64,000 nt of DNA from Perognathus longimembris pacificus (lineage: Eukaryota > Chordata > Mammalia > Rodentia > Heteromyidae): the NCBI RefSeq assembly GCF_023159225.1, contig NC_063172.1, positions 47,347,068-47,411,067 on the forward strand. The letters are read 5' to 3'. Of this stretch, positions 12,644-26,560 are shown one piece after another; the stretch's first letter is position 1; each line of letters starts with the position of its first letter. The notes under the pieces are model-generated. The model was not told the origin of the DNA. It worked only from the letters and a program-made list of their open reading frames with translations, and did not search any database. The translations under genes were made by a program, and so were the position numbers.

Positions 12644-15245
12644 CGAGTCCCGGTGCCAGGGCCGCAGCTGTGGCTGGATCCAGCTGGAATGGATTGATCA
12701 TGAGCTGAGGGTCAGCCGGGTTTTCCAGCTTCATTCCGGTCAGGCCTATGTTCTGGGCCAGGTAGTACTGATAAAGCTCTGCCTCAGCTGGGGCCAGGCC
12801 CAGGTGCAGGTTATGCTGGATCTGCTTCATGTTCTGTTGCAAGAGCATCATATTATGCATGTGCTTTTCGCTGGTCATATGAATCCGGAGGTTCCTGGCC
12901 ACGTTGGTCTCGTAATCACAAACCTCGCACCGCCAGGTGGGTTTCTGTTTGGGTTTAGATGGCGAGGGTGTTCCACAGCCACTGAGGCTGGTGTTGGGGG
13001 TTGGGGCAGAGTGGCCAAACACCTGCTCGCTGTTACCATTTTGGAGATTCTGAACATTGTTCAGATGCTTGTCTGACTGCATATGAATACTGAGGTTGCC
13101 TTTGGTCGTGGTAGAGTAGTTACAAACCTCACAACGGAAGGGTTTATAGCCACACGTGTAACTCTCTCCCCGGGCAAGCCGTGGGTGAGGCTGTCCAGTC
13201 TTACAATAAACACAAGAGCCTCCTGGCTCAGGGTGTTTCTCCTTCATGTGGGCCTCCAGGGTCTGCTGATATTTGTAGTGCCAGTTACATTTGGGACATT
13301 TGAGGGTTTTGCATGAGTTCCTTGAATGCATCATAGTCATATGACCCCCAAGCGACCTAGAAGACCCCAGAACCGTGTCACACTTGGGACACTCGATACC
13401 ACTGCCTGGTGAGCCATCTCCTCCGGGCCCTGGTGTGCCAGGCGTACTGGGGGTGAAGCCATGCTGGTGAGGAGTCGTGGAACTGTCTTCTTCTCCCCGG
13501 GCTGTGTCATTGGGTTGAGCTGCTGTGGCACTGTCCTTACTGGCACTTGGATCTGCAAAGTCCTTGCCACCTGTGCCATAGCTAGCAGCTACGCTGCTGC
13601 CTCCGGCCCTTAGAGCAGCAGTCTGCTTTTTCTTTTCGGGGTCATCAGCAACCGTGGCTGAGGACGACAAGGTGTTGGTACCCTTTTCAATAAATTTTAG
13701 CACACTGGATGATAAAGGAGAAATGCTTTGGTTTAAGAGAGAGAAATCTTTGCTAGCAATACTATCGGTGAGTTCACCTAACACTTCCTCATCGTCAAGT
13801 TCATTGGAGTAGGCGTCCTCTTCCTCCTCGTCTCCCGCTTCAGTGGGTTCACTTTTGACAGGGCATTCCCCATTGGGGTGTAAGACGTTGCTCTCTTTTG
13901 GCCTTTCACAGTTGTTCTCTTGGTCTTTGCTCTCTGACATCTTGCTAGACTCAGATGATGAGTGGCTGAGGGAGACAGAGGTAATTGGGGTGTTCACCAC
14001 TAAACTAGACAGCCCCCCCAGATTCACTTCGGCCTTTGGCATTTGGGTGATCCCCAGCGGCTGCTCTGCTGAGCTCGAGGAGGGGCTCGAGCTTCCTTTT
14101 AAGAAGGCAAAGCCAGCAGGTACTGAGTCACCATTTTCAACATGAAAAGCGCTCCATAAACCGTGGAAGGTTGGATCGGGTCCTATGAGGTTTGTAGTAG
14201 AAAAATGGGGATAAACAGAAGTGGATTTTTTTGGTTCCAGAAAGCTTATAAGAGGTTCTTTGTCTTTGCCAATCCCCTGTATTATGGCGGAGACGCATTT
14301 ATTACTGAGGAGCTTCTGCTCCTCGTCGTTGAGGGTCATCCGATGGTCGTGCACGGCGTGGGTTACAAATGACCTGATATAACCGAAAGACAACTTGCAC
14401 AAGAAACACATTAAAACAGGTTTCCTCTTCCCATCGCTCACACAACCATCGAATTTGGACAAGTCCACATTGCTAGGGACATCTTTGGACACACAGGAGT
14501 TTTTGGCTGAGCCATCACTGGTTAGATAGTCTTTCTCTCTCTTGTGTCGGAGATCATAGACACGGAAACTGTGCAACACAGGACCAACTCCTGCTAATGC
14601 TGAGGTATTTGGGAAAGCCTGGTCGGCTGTAAATGGTTTCCCGAGGGATGAAGCGATATGAAAAGTGTTGATGATCTGTGGGTAGAACGACATAGGTGCA
14701 GAAGCAGACTGATCGCTCTTCTCACCAGCCGATGCCAGGGAGTCCAGGAACATCGCTGTGGAAAAGAGTTTACTGTTTGCCCCAGTCTGTGCATTCTGCC
14801 CACTTTCTTTGGAGTCCTCGATTATATATGCTGACCCATCGGGCTGGTAAACGATCTCCCCTGTTAAGTTCTCCACGTCACTGTCCTCTAACTCGCTGAT
14901 TTCACTCTCGTTGTCATCCTTTAGGACAGGAAGGCGGGCGTTCGGGCAGTGGTGTTCCATGTATTTCTGTAAACTGGGAAAAGAAGTGGCACATTCGTTG
15001 CAGGGTATCTCCTTGGCTGAGGTAACCTGAGTGGCAGCTGCATTCTCGATGCTGAAACCCAGCAAGACTTCACTTTTGCGCTCATCCGTTTTCAGGTTGT
15101 CATCTCTGGAGCTGTTTTCCCTGTCAGGCTCCATCCCTGCAACTTTCTCTGGCACCTCATTATCAAGTTGTGGCGTTCCACATAGCTTTGATGTGCTCTG
15201 CCCATTTTCCTGCCTTGAGATAGGAGGGGAGTCACAGGTTTCCAT
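12644..15245 (-). CDS. Zfhx4: Zfhx4 first coding exon (exon 2), residues 1-867
   Basis: Encodes the N-terminal quarter of ZFHX4, a nuclear zinc-finger/homeodomain transcription factor active in neural and muscle development. Recognised from the start [10 protein letters not shown] and the continuous match to the mammalian protein as I remember it. C2H2-type fingers pair at C82/C85-H98, C280/C283-H296, C619/C622-H635/H640, C650/C653-H666/H671, C705/C708-H721/H727 and C773/C776-H789/H795; the first two are atypical. Between the early and late fingers lie a Ser-rich run (385-392), a VKSE SUMO-consensus site (463-466), an acidic patch (471-487) and a Pro/Gly-rich linker (600-616). The start has a strong Kozak context (GCC before, G after) and an in-frame TGA eight codons upstream. 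The exon ends one base into codon 868 at donor G|GTTAGT. No frameshift or internal stop. Many open frames on the other strand here are shadows. Confidence 0.97.
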
Positions 15246-15291
15246 GGCAATTGCTACATGGGGATCTCATTTCATCCAACCTGTCAGGGAC
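15246..15291 (-). promoter_or_regulatory. Zfhx4: Zfhx4 exon 2 5'UTR segment with acceptor and three upstream ATGs
   Basis: Reading down the minus strand, a pyrimidine-rich tract ends in TTTTTTATCCAG, giving an acceptor with AG at 15293-15292 and exon start at 15291. A second AG at 15282-15281 is a possible alternative 11 nt downstream. In the short leader before the start codon are three upstream ATGs. ATG-AAA-TGA lies at 15275-15267, in frame with the main start. An ATG at 15270 opens a frame that ends at 15232, inside the coding region. A bare ATG-TAG start-stop pair lies at 15259-15254. The exact acceptor is inferred; the three ATGs are present with either acceptor. Confidence 0.7.
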
Positions 15292-16341
15292 CTGGATAAA
15301 AAATAAGGTGAGAGAAGCCATTTTTATTAAATAATGACACAGCTCACTAATAGCCCATCACTAATTTACAGTTGCCGTAAACTTGCCTATCTAAAAAGGT
15401 GAGGGGAAGAACTTAAACCCATCACACCTATCTGTCACAGACAGACTCTGTATAAATGTAGCCAAATAATGTAGATCGCTATTGTGGGCCTCTCTTGACA
15501 TCTAAGGTGTTGTTGAAACAGCTATGAGCATTCACATAGAATCTAAAGTGTGTATAAGTAATCCTTATTCTTTTCCTTCCTGTTTTCTTTAAAATAAACA
15601 AACAGAAAGAATGTACTATGCATAAGTACTTTAAAAAATACTTCTAGACTGGAGTGGGAATGGAAATGAGTTTCCCATACAACAGCAAGTATTGAAGAAC
15701 AACACGAATACCATTTAATTTCTCAAATTTTTCTTTAGCAGACAGTGACTAGATTTGAGGGGGGAACCAACACCTAAAAGAACCTTAAAATTAGAAATAT
15801 GACAGACAAGCAGAGCAGACCAAACTCTTCTCTGGTTTTCATTTTGTCAGGAAAGCAGCTTACTACAAACCTTCCCCCTTGAAAAAACTCTCAGCAGGTA
15901 TCTAGCTGGCCCTGACTAAGCACCAATCACAATTTTCCCTCACACTTCAGTCATGTCAATGGGCACCAGAACAGAAATTAATATTTACCACAGCCAGTCC
16001 TATCATCCTAGGGGACAATCGCTTTGACTCCATTTTTTTTTCTTTCTTGCAATATGTAATGAACATCATTTCAAATAACATTTTGATGTTATCAGTCCTG
16101 TTGAGTTGCCTGTCTCTCAACCATTACCTCAATCAGCATCTCCCCTGGCTTAACAAATCATAAGCATGTATTCCCCATGAAAATCCTTCAATCGTTTCTG
16201 AAGTTTTTTGTTTATTTATTTTTTCTTCCAATAAACACTCTTTGCTAAAGATATGATACACTCGGTAAAAGCTATGTCAATTTCTGGAAGTGAGGGGAAT
16301 GTCAGGGGAAAGTTGGACATGCTATCTATACAAAATATGTT

Positions 16342-16343
<2 letters not shown>

Positions 16344-16374
<31 letters not shown>

Positions 16375-16393
16375 CTGTGTGTGTGTCTGCCTG
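16344..16393. repeat. (GT)n microsatellite
   Basis: GT run, interrupted at the 3' side. Confidence 0.93.
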
Positions 16394-17607
16394 TATGCTT
16401 CAGCTACTGTGAGATCAGCTTGATTAGAGCTAAGCTTCCCTGAGTCCCCACAGATTGTTCAGTTTGCAGAATGATGGGTCTGTACACAACAGTTGAGGGG
16501 CCTGAAACTTTACTGTTTACTTTTGGCCTATGACATAGGCATGGCCTTGACTTTATGAAAGAGGAACTCATAAATGGGACTCATAACTTCAAGGCCACGA
16601 ATGCCTTAATTTAAAAGAATCAACACATTCACCCCTCATCCTTACAGTTTTTGAAATAAGGAAGTGTGGTGTTGTGTTACATTGTAAATTCTATCAGTTA
16701 TGATAAACAAGTACTACTCAGCCAGTATTCTCCACCCAACCCTGTGTCCTGGTAGTCTTTACAGTGACATAGAGCTAAGAAAACAAGAGAGAGGATTGGG
16801 TCCACCGAAGTTTCTATATATTTTAAAAATTCCTTTCAAAATTTCTCTTAGAAGGAAGATATCATTGAAGGCCACTGACAAAGTGTGAAGAATAGCTTAT
16901 TGATACTCTCCTTTACTGTAATCAAATCTAATCTTGGCAGCAAAATCAGAGGGAAGTGATCAGTTTAGGATACATCAGAAGATCTTCCTAGACTGAAAAT
17001 GAAATCAAAATTCATTTTGGTATTGGAGATGGTTAAAATGACATTCTAATTGCTCAAGAATCAAACATCACAAAGCTTAGTGTGTAATTTTAATCATTGA
17101 TGAGCTCCAGGTTAATTATCCTCATGACATGCATGCAGCTTTTAAAACCCTGTGAAATAATCTGATAACCATAACCATGAAAACCTAATAATTTTCTAAT
17201 TAGGCCACAAACATTAATGTTTACCTTTGCATTTACCAATTCTGCACAATACATAGATACTGAAGGCAGAAAAAATACAAAAAAATAGAATCCCTTGCTG
17301 GACTGAAAGTAATAAAGAACTCACAATGACACTAGAGGTCTGGAGTGAAAACAAGGTGCAAAGTAGTAAAGTATGATGCAAATTAAAATCCAAAGTTCCA
17401 GACCAGAAACCATAATGCTTTTCCCACAATGAAAAAATAATGGACTAGTCTCGGTTCACATATCTAATATTTGAAAGAAGATCCATCTTAACTGTAAAGA
17501 GTAAGGAGAGTTACCAAGCCTCTTAATGTTTTGTGGAAGTTTCTAAGCCATTGCTTTATTACTGAAATTCAATTTTGTCTTTTTCCCTACAATAGTCCTC
17601 AGCAAAG

Positions 17608-17608
<1 letters not shown>

Positions 17609-17658
<50 letters not shown>

Positions 17659-17682
17659 TACACATACACACACACATACACA
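17609..17682. repeat. (CA)n/(CATA)n microsatellite
   Basis: Long CA run passing into CATA-interrupted units. Confidence 0.96.
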
Positions 17683-20600
17683 AAGAAAAAAAATTCGCTT
17701 GAATAATTACACACATTCCAAATGTATTGCAAGTGAGTTGTAGATAATAAGTAGTTAATAATTTTGGCCACATGCCAAATGGACTATACAGTGTATCATT
17801 TCCATATTTCTCTATATAAAATAGATTTCCCTTTTTAATTCTACCTTAAAAGAGACAGAAGTGACTATAAAAAAATTATACAAGTTATATTAAAGATCCA
17901 TCAAGGGTCAAATCAATGTGTTAGGATATATATAGTTATAATATTCCCATATAATTTTACACAGAATTGCCTACCAATTTTTCTCAATAAGCTACACATT
18001 AATCAGAAACTAAGTCAAATACATTAAGTCTTCTATGCAATCAAATTTATGTTTCATTCTAAAGCCAACAACTAAACTACTTAAACTGATATAGCTGGAA
18101 ATGTATTACCTGACTTTTAATTTTTTTCTATAGCTATTAACTGTAACCATAGTCATGTTTATCAGTCTATTTTGATGGTATCATTTTAGTCATGCAGTTA
18201 CAAAGTTATTTAGATCAGCCTGTACAGTGACAGAGGATGATGCTAAGTGATTTCACTGTCATCAATGTCAGATGATGTTTTTTCTTTTATTGATGTGATC
18301 CATTTAGGAAATTTATGCTAGTTTTATAAAAAAAAAAAAGTCCCAGAATAAAGATCACAAAGCCAACCATTTAACTTAAGCCACAGAATTCATTCCAAAA
18401 TGACTGCTTACCATGTAAATTCACTATAAAAGTTACTTCACCATTTTAGCTGTCTTCTATTTAGTCTTCACCAATTTCTTGTCCCCACTGCCAAGCATTC
18501 TATTTTTAAAAACCAACAAAGTCCTCCAGAAATTCATAAGAGAAAACTTAATGTCATTTAATGCCAAAGTCAGAGCAATACATACCTGCTGGTCTGCTTA
18601 GAATATATGTACTTTTTAGTTTTGTATTCTCAGTATTTCACAATCTTTGTGACTTTGATCATGTCAAATCCCTCTTTCGGAAATAATGGACAAGATGCAG
18701 AAAAGAACTTTTTTTCTCTCTCTCACTCTCTCCTTCTGCTTTGCTCTCGTCTGCAGTCACTGCTGCCCAAACTCTGCTCTGCTAAATGACCAAACCCACC
18801 TACAGGAGCCAGACTAATGAAAGGGGTCCTCTCTGAACAATAGAAGAATTCCTTTGCATTCAGCAAGCCGATTTCCCATTACAACCCCAAATCAGAGAGG
18901 CCAGTTTTACCTCTGTTTTTTAATTGAGATTGTCCCAGCCCTCTTCTACGGTCCATTGAGACAGTGTTTGTGAAATGATTAAAAAGAACGTGATCTGATC
19001 AAGAGGCCAGAATAATAGGAAAGGAATGCTAGGTTAGCCACTCTGCTAAGTGCTGGGAAAGGAGACCCAATGTGCTTCTTAGCCTATTGTTTTCATTCTC
19101 ATCTACTCTTTATCCATTTCAAAGCACTCTAAGTTTTTATTTACTCCATTTGAAATGGCTTAAAAGTTGTCCACTTACAAGAGAATTTGGTAACAAGTTA
19201 CAAATCAAAAAAAGGAAAATAAATAAAAATCCTTGAATTATATCAAGTTTCCAAAGGTCATCACTGTCTCTGCTGTGGCCTTTTCCCCATTCCAAATCCT
19301 CTATCAATATGTCATAGTGAGTTAGACAAAGACAAAAGAGAGGCGCAGTGTGAAAACGGCACATATATCTAATCCTGACAAAGCAATGAATAGACCTTCA
19401 CAAGTATAATTATACTTGTTTATTTGTTGCCACGTACAGAGAACTGATGAAAAAAATCCATCAAAGTGGTATTATGCAGACACCAGAGCTTCTTTTCTTT
19501 GGTTGCTAAAGCCACATTGAGGCTTAAATTCCTTATTGTTAAATTCAGAAGAAAGAAAAAAAAAAGATTTTTGGTTGGACCTTTTTTTCCCCCTTGCATC
19601 AGTTGCTGACAGATCTTTTGTGTACCAGGCTGTATTAGTTCACACCACTACCTCAGTTTTACTCACGTTGGAATTCATAATTACAAACCACTGTACAGAA
19701 GCTTTTCAAAGGGTGTGGTATGCTGACCAAGAGAAAAAGGTAGTGAAATTGTCCTTTTCTCACAGCTTCTCTTTTGGTATAACAATAGATAGGTAAATAC
19801 CTGGATGGAAACCCTACTTACATCAGAACACATCTTTGATCTCCCTCCTTTAAGGTGGTTTTTCCTTAAACCAGCCTTATCTGCAGTTTGCTTATTTTAG
19901 TAGATATTTAAGCATTTTGTAAAAGATTGCATAACTTTTTTCCCACTGCAGTATTAAAAATATTAGCAAAAGGAAGGCAAATAGAAGGATGTCAAAGGAT
20001 TGCAAATATGAAGGGAAAAGGTTTCAAACCCAACTATTAAGGGACCACTGTGTTCCAATAGACACTAAATCAAATAACTTCACAAAAGCACATTTTTTTA
20101 GAGGTGGGATACAGAGCCAAGCAAGCTTTTCTCTGGCAGCATAGAAATATATCAAAGTAAATGCAATCTGCATAGTTAATGTTTGTGAGCTTTACAATTT
20201 AAAACAGAAAAGCTGTAATTTTTCTTTGCTGGCAATCTGGAAACACTCTGGAGTTAATTACAGCTGATTCGGAGTGAACCACACAAACAAAGACCAGTCT
20301 ATGTCCAGACAATTATACTGCATTAACCAGCTTAGAGCTTCCTGCTGATGTTTCAAGCCTCTTCTGTTACACCCTTCTACCTTCCCAGCACGAGAGAAAA
20401 TGCTTCTGCAAGAAAGAATTAATGAAGAGAACTGCAAAAGAATGTGTGACGACCTCTCCTGACACGGCAAAAACTTTCCACCCATGTCATGACAAAGGGG
20501 AGAAGGTAATTAAGTTTGAATAGAAGGATGTAACCAAATATATTCTGCATTTAAAACAAGCACATTTCTAAGAAGGGAAAGTTTACAAAGACATTGTCAG

Positions 20601-23600
20601 TGTGCAAGTCAACGAAGTCATTTTTCCCTGGCCCTCTCTCATTTTTCTCATTAAGCTAAATTAGTTATTCAATGCAGATTTGTTTCTTTCTCTATAAATA
20701 GGACCCTTGTGGCTGATGCAAAGTCTTCTAGTCCTTCTTTGATTCTTTTCCATTTTTCCTCTTTCCCGCTTGCTACCCTCATTTCCCTTTATCCTCTCTC
20801 ACATCACTAAGTTTGCATGTACTTCATGTCACAATTCCATAGCATTAAACATATGCCTTGCAGAACTAAAGAGGAAAGGTATACGTAACCACTGAGCCCA
20901 ATAGTTCTTAATTTGATTAGTTATGGGAAATGGGAGTTTACAACTTTAATCAAACTCCAGTTACTTTCCTTTGAGAGGAATCAATAATCTCTCTTTAACC
21001 AAATTACTCTATTATATGACTCATTTTATTTGTTTGCTTCAGGAAAATTTCAGAATCTGTGAGCAAAAAGAACCCAAAACTTTCACTACCACTGCAAACA
21101 AATTTTGGTACTCTTATTAGCCATTCTGGTTGGTTTCTAACTGGAAATGAGTAGCTTGCATTGGTGTGAGACAAGGACGTGAATCATAATTATGCTCAGT
21201 GCCTCTTTTTGATTCTTTGATACTGTTTTGCTCCTATTCCAGCTGACATTGGGGCTTTGTAGTGATTGCTTCATTAACGGGTAAGGATGTCCTAATCAAC
21301 TAAAGTATTACTAGAAAGCTGTTGTTTGCCAATATTGGAAGAATATGCTGACTTCTTATGCATCCTCAAAAAAAGGAAAGCGAACTTCTAAATGCAGTTA
21401 CCAAAACATACTTAAGTATTAATTCATCTTCCTTTGTCTTGTCTATGCAAAGGAGGATTAGAGTTAAATAAATGTATAAAACTCTAAATTTTTCTTCTCT
21501 AATAAAATACATTTCTATAATATTACTAAAATACATAAATATACTTCCTAGAAATACCAGATTATATAAATTGTTGTCAATTTTATAAGCACCTCAGTAA
21601 TGGAGACATTTATTTTCCCTTCTTAGATCCTCTCCCTCAATTCCTATCATATTTGAGAGTTCAAGTGTGTCACACCACCAAATATGCTTTAACAGGAAAC
21701 CCTTTAGTTTACCTTAGAGGGGAAAAATATAGACCACATCAATCACTTTTGAAAATTTATAAATCATAGTTGCCATGTCTTTTGTATTTCTATTTCTAAT
21801 CTTTAGAATGTAGTTGATTAATCTCCCTGGCCTATCCACACAGTGTTGACTTGATAGTACTTTTTAAGCCACAATTTAGGAACATTTAAAAAGTAATCTT
21901 AATTAGTTTTATAAGTATAGACATTTCAGTTTCAAAAAGAGATTTACTAGATAAGCGAAAATCACTGCACGTGTTATTTATCTCATCTACAGTATAAAGA
22001 CAATCTATTTTTGCATATATCTGTATATTCCCTAATCTATTCATATGTAAAACTGATAGCTGAAATACTGACAACTGATTATTTGAAAAAGAAGACAGCT
22101 ATGTAATTATTTACACTTCACTTTCTCCCACCAATATGATTTCATAACCAATATAACAATAAATGTAATAGTGTAAGTACATTTAAAAAATCCTTCCTTG
22201 CAAGGTATGTACCTACAGTAATTATCCTCATAAAACTAATCACAGGTTCAGATAGTCCAGCAAGCAATCCTATTTCCTAAGCAATGATTTCACTGCTATT
22301 ACATGATTTCAAATAGTTTGAATGAAGAAAGCTATATTCATAATTCTTTAAATCACAACCTTAGTTCATAATACTCTTAGAATATGCCAAATAAAAGTCT
22401 CTTTTTTATAGCCCATGTACATATTTTAAATTTATATTAAAAATCTACATTAGGACTGGCATAATCGAGAACATAAGTGGACTGCCAAATTTTCTTCTGG
22501 ATGAAATATTGGCAAATTCATGTTTGATTACTAAGATTATTTGGTTATTTATTTCTATTATAAAGAGCCTTTGGTTTGGGTTTTCCTTATTTTCATTTTT
22601 TCTTTTCTTTTATCATTTCTTTTGGCCTGAAACTTAATTTGACTGCTGCCCATCAGTGAAGTGTGCAATTCAGTAATTAACTTTTGTGTTTTAAATGTAT
22701 GAACTTTAATTAGATTTCATTATAAACAAACAAATGTCAACCATAATTATAAGCTCCTTGGTTTACCCACATATTATCCCTTTTCAAACAAACTTGATGT
22801 CAGACAAATTAAAATCAAGCAGCCAGCAATTTTGAGTTGAATTTTACATGATCTGCTGGTAACCTGATTACTTTAACTTCAATATCATTACAGGAAAAGT
22901 ATTTCAGGAAAAATAATTACAAGAATTCCAACAGGAGACAAGCTTAATTGTATTGATTCAAAAGATGCATGGTCACAGGAGCCATGTTGAAGGAATAATG
23001 TTATCTCAAATCTACAGTTTCTATTAAAATGAAATTGTCCAGCATGAAAGAAGCAATTTAAGATTAGTGTCTGCAGAACTAGAGATACGAAACTAACTAA
23101 ATAATTATCTTTGCCCAATTATCTTATACTTTAAGTAGTAAAAGACCAGTGTGGAACAACTACGAGGCCTGAGATTTGCAGGTTTATTTACTGGCTGGTG
23201 TATCTATTAGGACCAAGAACAAGTGGAGCTGTCAGGACATAATGAAGGTAAATGATTAGTTAGCACCAAGCCTGAACTCTTCTTCAATGCAATAAGAGTT
23301 AATTAAAGTTTACCACCAAACATCAACCAAAGCAGGATGTTGATCAGGTTTCAGTATTAAGTGCAAACAGACAATAGTTGGCAGCAATTAGTGCTGCTAT
23401 CAAATGACATGCAATGATAATTATACATTTAAAACAGCTAAAGAACTGGGGGAAAAACTAATCAGCCTCTTTGACGACAAGTACTCAAAGGGCAGGAAAC
23501 AGGTATCAGATTATGCCACTTTAACACTGTAAATCAATAGAATTAAACAAGAAAAGGTTGTATGGGTACATTATCTGAAAGAGAACAGTTAACTGGACCC

Positions 23601-24244
23601 GAAATGAAGTAAATCTGCTACTATTGGTCTATCAAAGATAAGAACTCCTGGGACTAAAGAAAATAAGTTACTTTTCAATTAAAGTTTCAGAAAGAACTCT
23701 GTAAAGAAAGTTTAGCCTCTGGGTTTCCTGTGAATTCAACAATGTAACAAGTATTTCACCATCGGTATTGTTATCCAAGTTAAGTGTTAACTTTCACTCT
23801 CCTATACTGTCAAAAGGACTTTATACCTGAATATTACTTTTGTATCCAAATATTATCTCTCTGGAAAGCTTTAAGAAGGGTGAAAGAATTGAATTCTTTT
23901 CAAGGTAGCTAAACTTAAAACAAAAGCAATGTATACATATTTCAGCATATGGTATGCAGGTCTTCTTTTGAAGCTATTCAAAACTTTGACTTCAATTTTG
24001 TTGAACAGTCAATGATCCTGCAAACCATATATTCCTAAAAATTATTTCAACCAATGGAGCTCATGCTTTTCCAGGGTTTCAGGATGACAGCCTAAAGCAG
24101 GTGTCCAGAAATGTTCCCATCCTCATGACTTCCAGCTCTCCATTTTCTCAACTAATTATGTGAGGCGAAAGATTTGTACACAGCATTGGCTAATCCCAAA
24201 ATTTCCCTGGAGTTAAATCTAAGCCATGGCTGACTCTCAGTACC

Positions 24245-24269
24245 AAAAAAAAAAAAAAAAAAAAAAAAA
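24245..24269. repeat. 25-base A run
   Basis: Pure A tract. I could not find a SINE body or target duplication beside it. Confidence 0.9.
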
Positions 24270-25613
24270 TGTCTCTCTCCAAAAGCCCTTTTGCCCCTTC
24301 AGCACTCATACACTCATTGGCCTTGACATTTTCACTTCAGCCATGACAAATGAGCTGATGACTCTGATGTGATTGCACAGGAGGATGGCTTTATCTAAAG
24401 CTATATCATTAACTCTCATCACCATCTCCTTAGAAGGCCCTTCTGGGTTCCAATCATGAGTTGTGAAAATTTGAGGGGAAAATGTATTGGTAAATACATG
24501 CACTGTAAGTAATAAGAAACCAATGTCATCCAAAGGAGAAAAGTGAAGCCAGAAGGAACAGGATTGGTGGTGGGGGAACGACTAGCATTTAACTTAATGT
24601 TGCTCTGGGGATTTCAGTAACTCCACTCAACCTCTGCCCCAGTGAAAACCAGCCAGCTGACTGTCTTTTAAAGGTCCTTTTGCCTTGTGCCTCTCAACAT
24701 GGAGGCTGGAGCAGAGCACACATAATTTGTGAAGTGACACAAATGAAGCTTCTCAGATAAGTAAACTCACCCATTTCTTTGTTTCTTCCTCCATGTCCTA
24801 TCTAGTTTATTCTCATACCCTTTGTTTCATAGGGCATTATATCTCTCCTAATTCTCTTTTGGAGTGGGGGGGTGGTGCAGAGGAAAGGAGATGATTGTCA
24901 AAATCAATTCTACTTTGAGATCATTGTATTCTTCAATTAGAAAGAAGCGATATTTTTCTAACAATTATTAAATGTGAAACTTTTCAAGCTCTTTGTAAAG
25001 GAAAGCTTTTCTATTTCACATAAAGACCACAACCTTTAGGTTAAGTAAGAAGCCAAGTTCCAGTCGCACATGTCTTGTTACATACACTCATGAGTTTACA
25101 GAGTAGATCCTTGTTACAATCTCTTTCTCTCCATTCATCTGAGGACACCCAGCCAATCAGAGTCAACTCCCCTATAACAGACTGCCAGAGAGGAGGTCAG
25201 GCTTTGAGGTAAAGTGCTATTCACTCTTGGACCATGCAAGGAGCTCTTTATTCCTGTCCTTATTGGCATCAGTCCCCTTTCCTAGAGCAAGAACAAAGCC
25301 AAGTGCTCCTGTGAGGTTTATGAATAAATCAGAGGTGAGCCACTTTAAGCGCTGACCGTGATTTCCTTGTTGACAGTGAGCACTTAAACAGCCTTCTATG
25401 ACCAGCAACTTCTGGCAAACCATAATGATTCCTAATCTGCACCCTGCTTCACTGCAGGATGATTATGTAACCCACCCTTATGTTTCCTGCAAGTTTTCAC
25501 ACTTCAGGCAATTTTTGCTCTATTCGTTCTATCTGCAAAATTTAGCTTTACAATCCCACTGCCAGTCATCACAGGAACTAGGACACCTGAGGAAATTTCT
25601 TTCATTGGGAAAA

Positions 25614-25615
<2 letters not shown>

Positions 25616-25669
<54 letters not shown>
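25616..25669. repeat. (CA)n microsatellite
   Basis: Perfect CA run of 54 bases. Confidence 0.97.
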
Positions 25670-25670
<1 letters not shown>

Positions 25671-26210
25671 AGAACAATGAAAAATAATTTTCATATTCTT
25701 GTTATAGAAGCTTAATCACCTAAAGTGAAAAACATGTTAAATGCTTCATGGGTACAAAGGCATTCACACTCACACTCATACACACACAGATTTCATCAGC
25801 TTTGTGCTCTAGATATGTGATGTTTCCCAGGAATCTCTATGAGCTTCAATTGCTTATCAGTGAAACAAGGGAATTTTTATTCTAACTCATTCCAATGGCA
25901 GCAATCTATGGTTCTAATATGAAAACCCATTTAGATTGCGCTGAAAGATAAAGTTCTCTGTGGAATTTTCCAACATAGGATGAGCTAATTTTATGGTTAT
26001 ATATCCCCTCCCACCTGGATTTCAAGAGGAGAAGCAGATAGTAGTAGCATGAGAAACTGAAATTTTCTATGTATGCTTTTAATTATCATTCATTTTTTAA
26101 TTCATTCATCAGATATATACTGAGCACAAAGAGTTGCTAATACATATCCACCACTGCCTAGGTGCTGCCCTCAAAAAGGTTACAATTTATCTGAAGATAT
26201 CCTTAAGAAT

Positions 26211-26220
26211 CACACACACA

Positions 26221-26252
<32 letters not shown>
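26211..26252. repeat. (CA)n microsatellite
   Basis: CA run with one CT interruption. Confidence 0.95.
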
Positions 26253-26254
<2 letters not shown>

Positions 26255-26525
26255 GCTAAATCATTGTTTCCATTACTGCACTATATCCTCACTCTAGTCA
26301 ATATTCACTATATGCATAGACTTAAGGAAATATGCTCCAAATAAACTGCTAAGCAAAAATCACACACAAAATCAGAAAGTCACAATCCAAATGCAGTTAT
26401 ATTTCTCAGAAAATATAAACAATTTTTCAAAATGTTTATTAAAATTAAATTCAAAATTACTAAAACCAAACACAATTTTAAACTACAACAGAGGTATATT
26501 TCATTATCTGTATGGTTCCAAATTT

Positions 26526-26560
26526 ATATATATATACATACATACATACATCTGTATATA
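26526..26560. repeat. (TA)n/(CATA)n short repeat
   Basis: TATATA passes into ACAT units. Confidence 0.8.

Noticed and set aside
12804..15306. Many 60-100 codon frames on plus and alternate minus frames
   Set aside because: Shadows of the long Zfhx4 coding exon.
24000..24269. Possible processed pseudogene or SINE ending in A25
   Set aside because: No coding similarity, no known SINE body and no target duplication seen; kept only as an A run.
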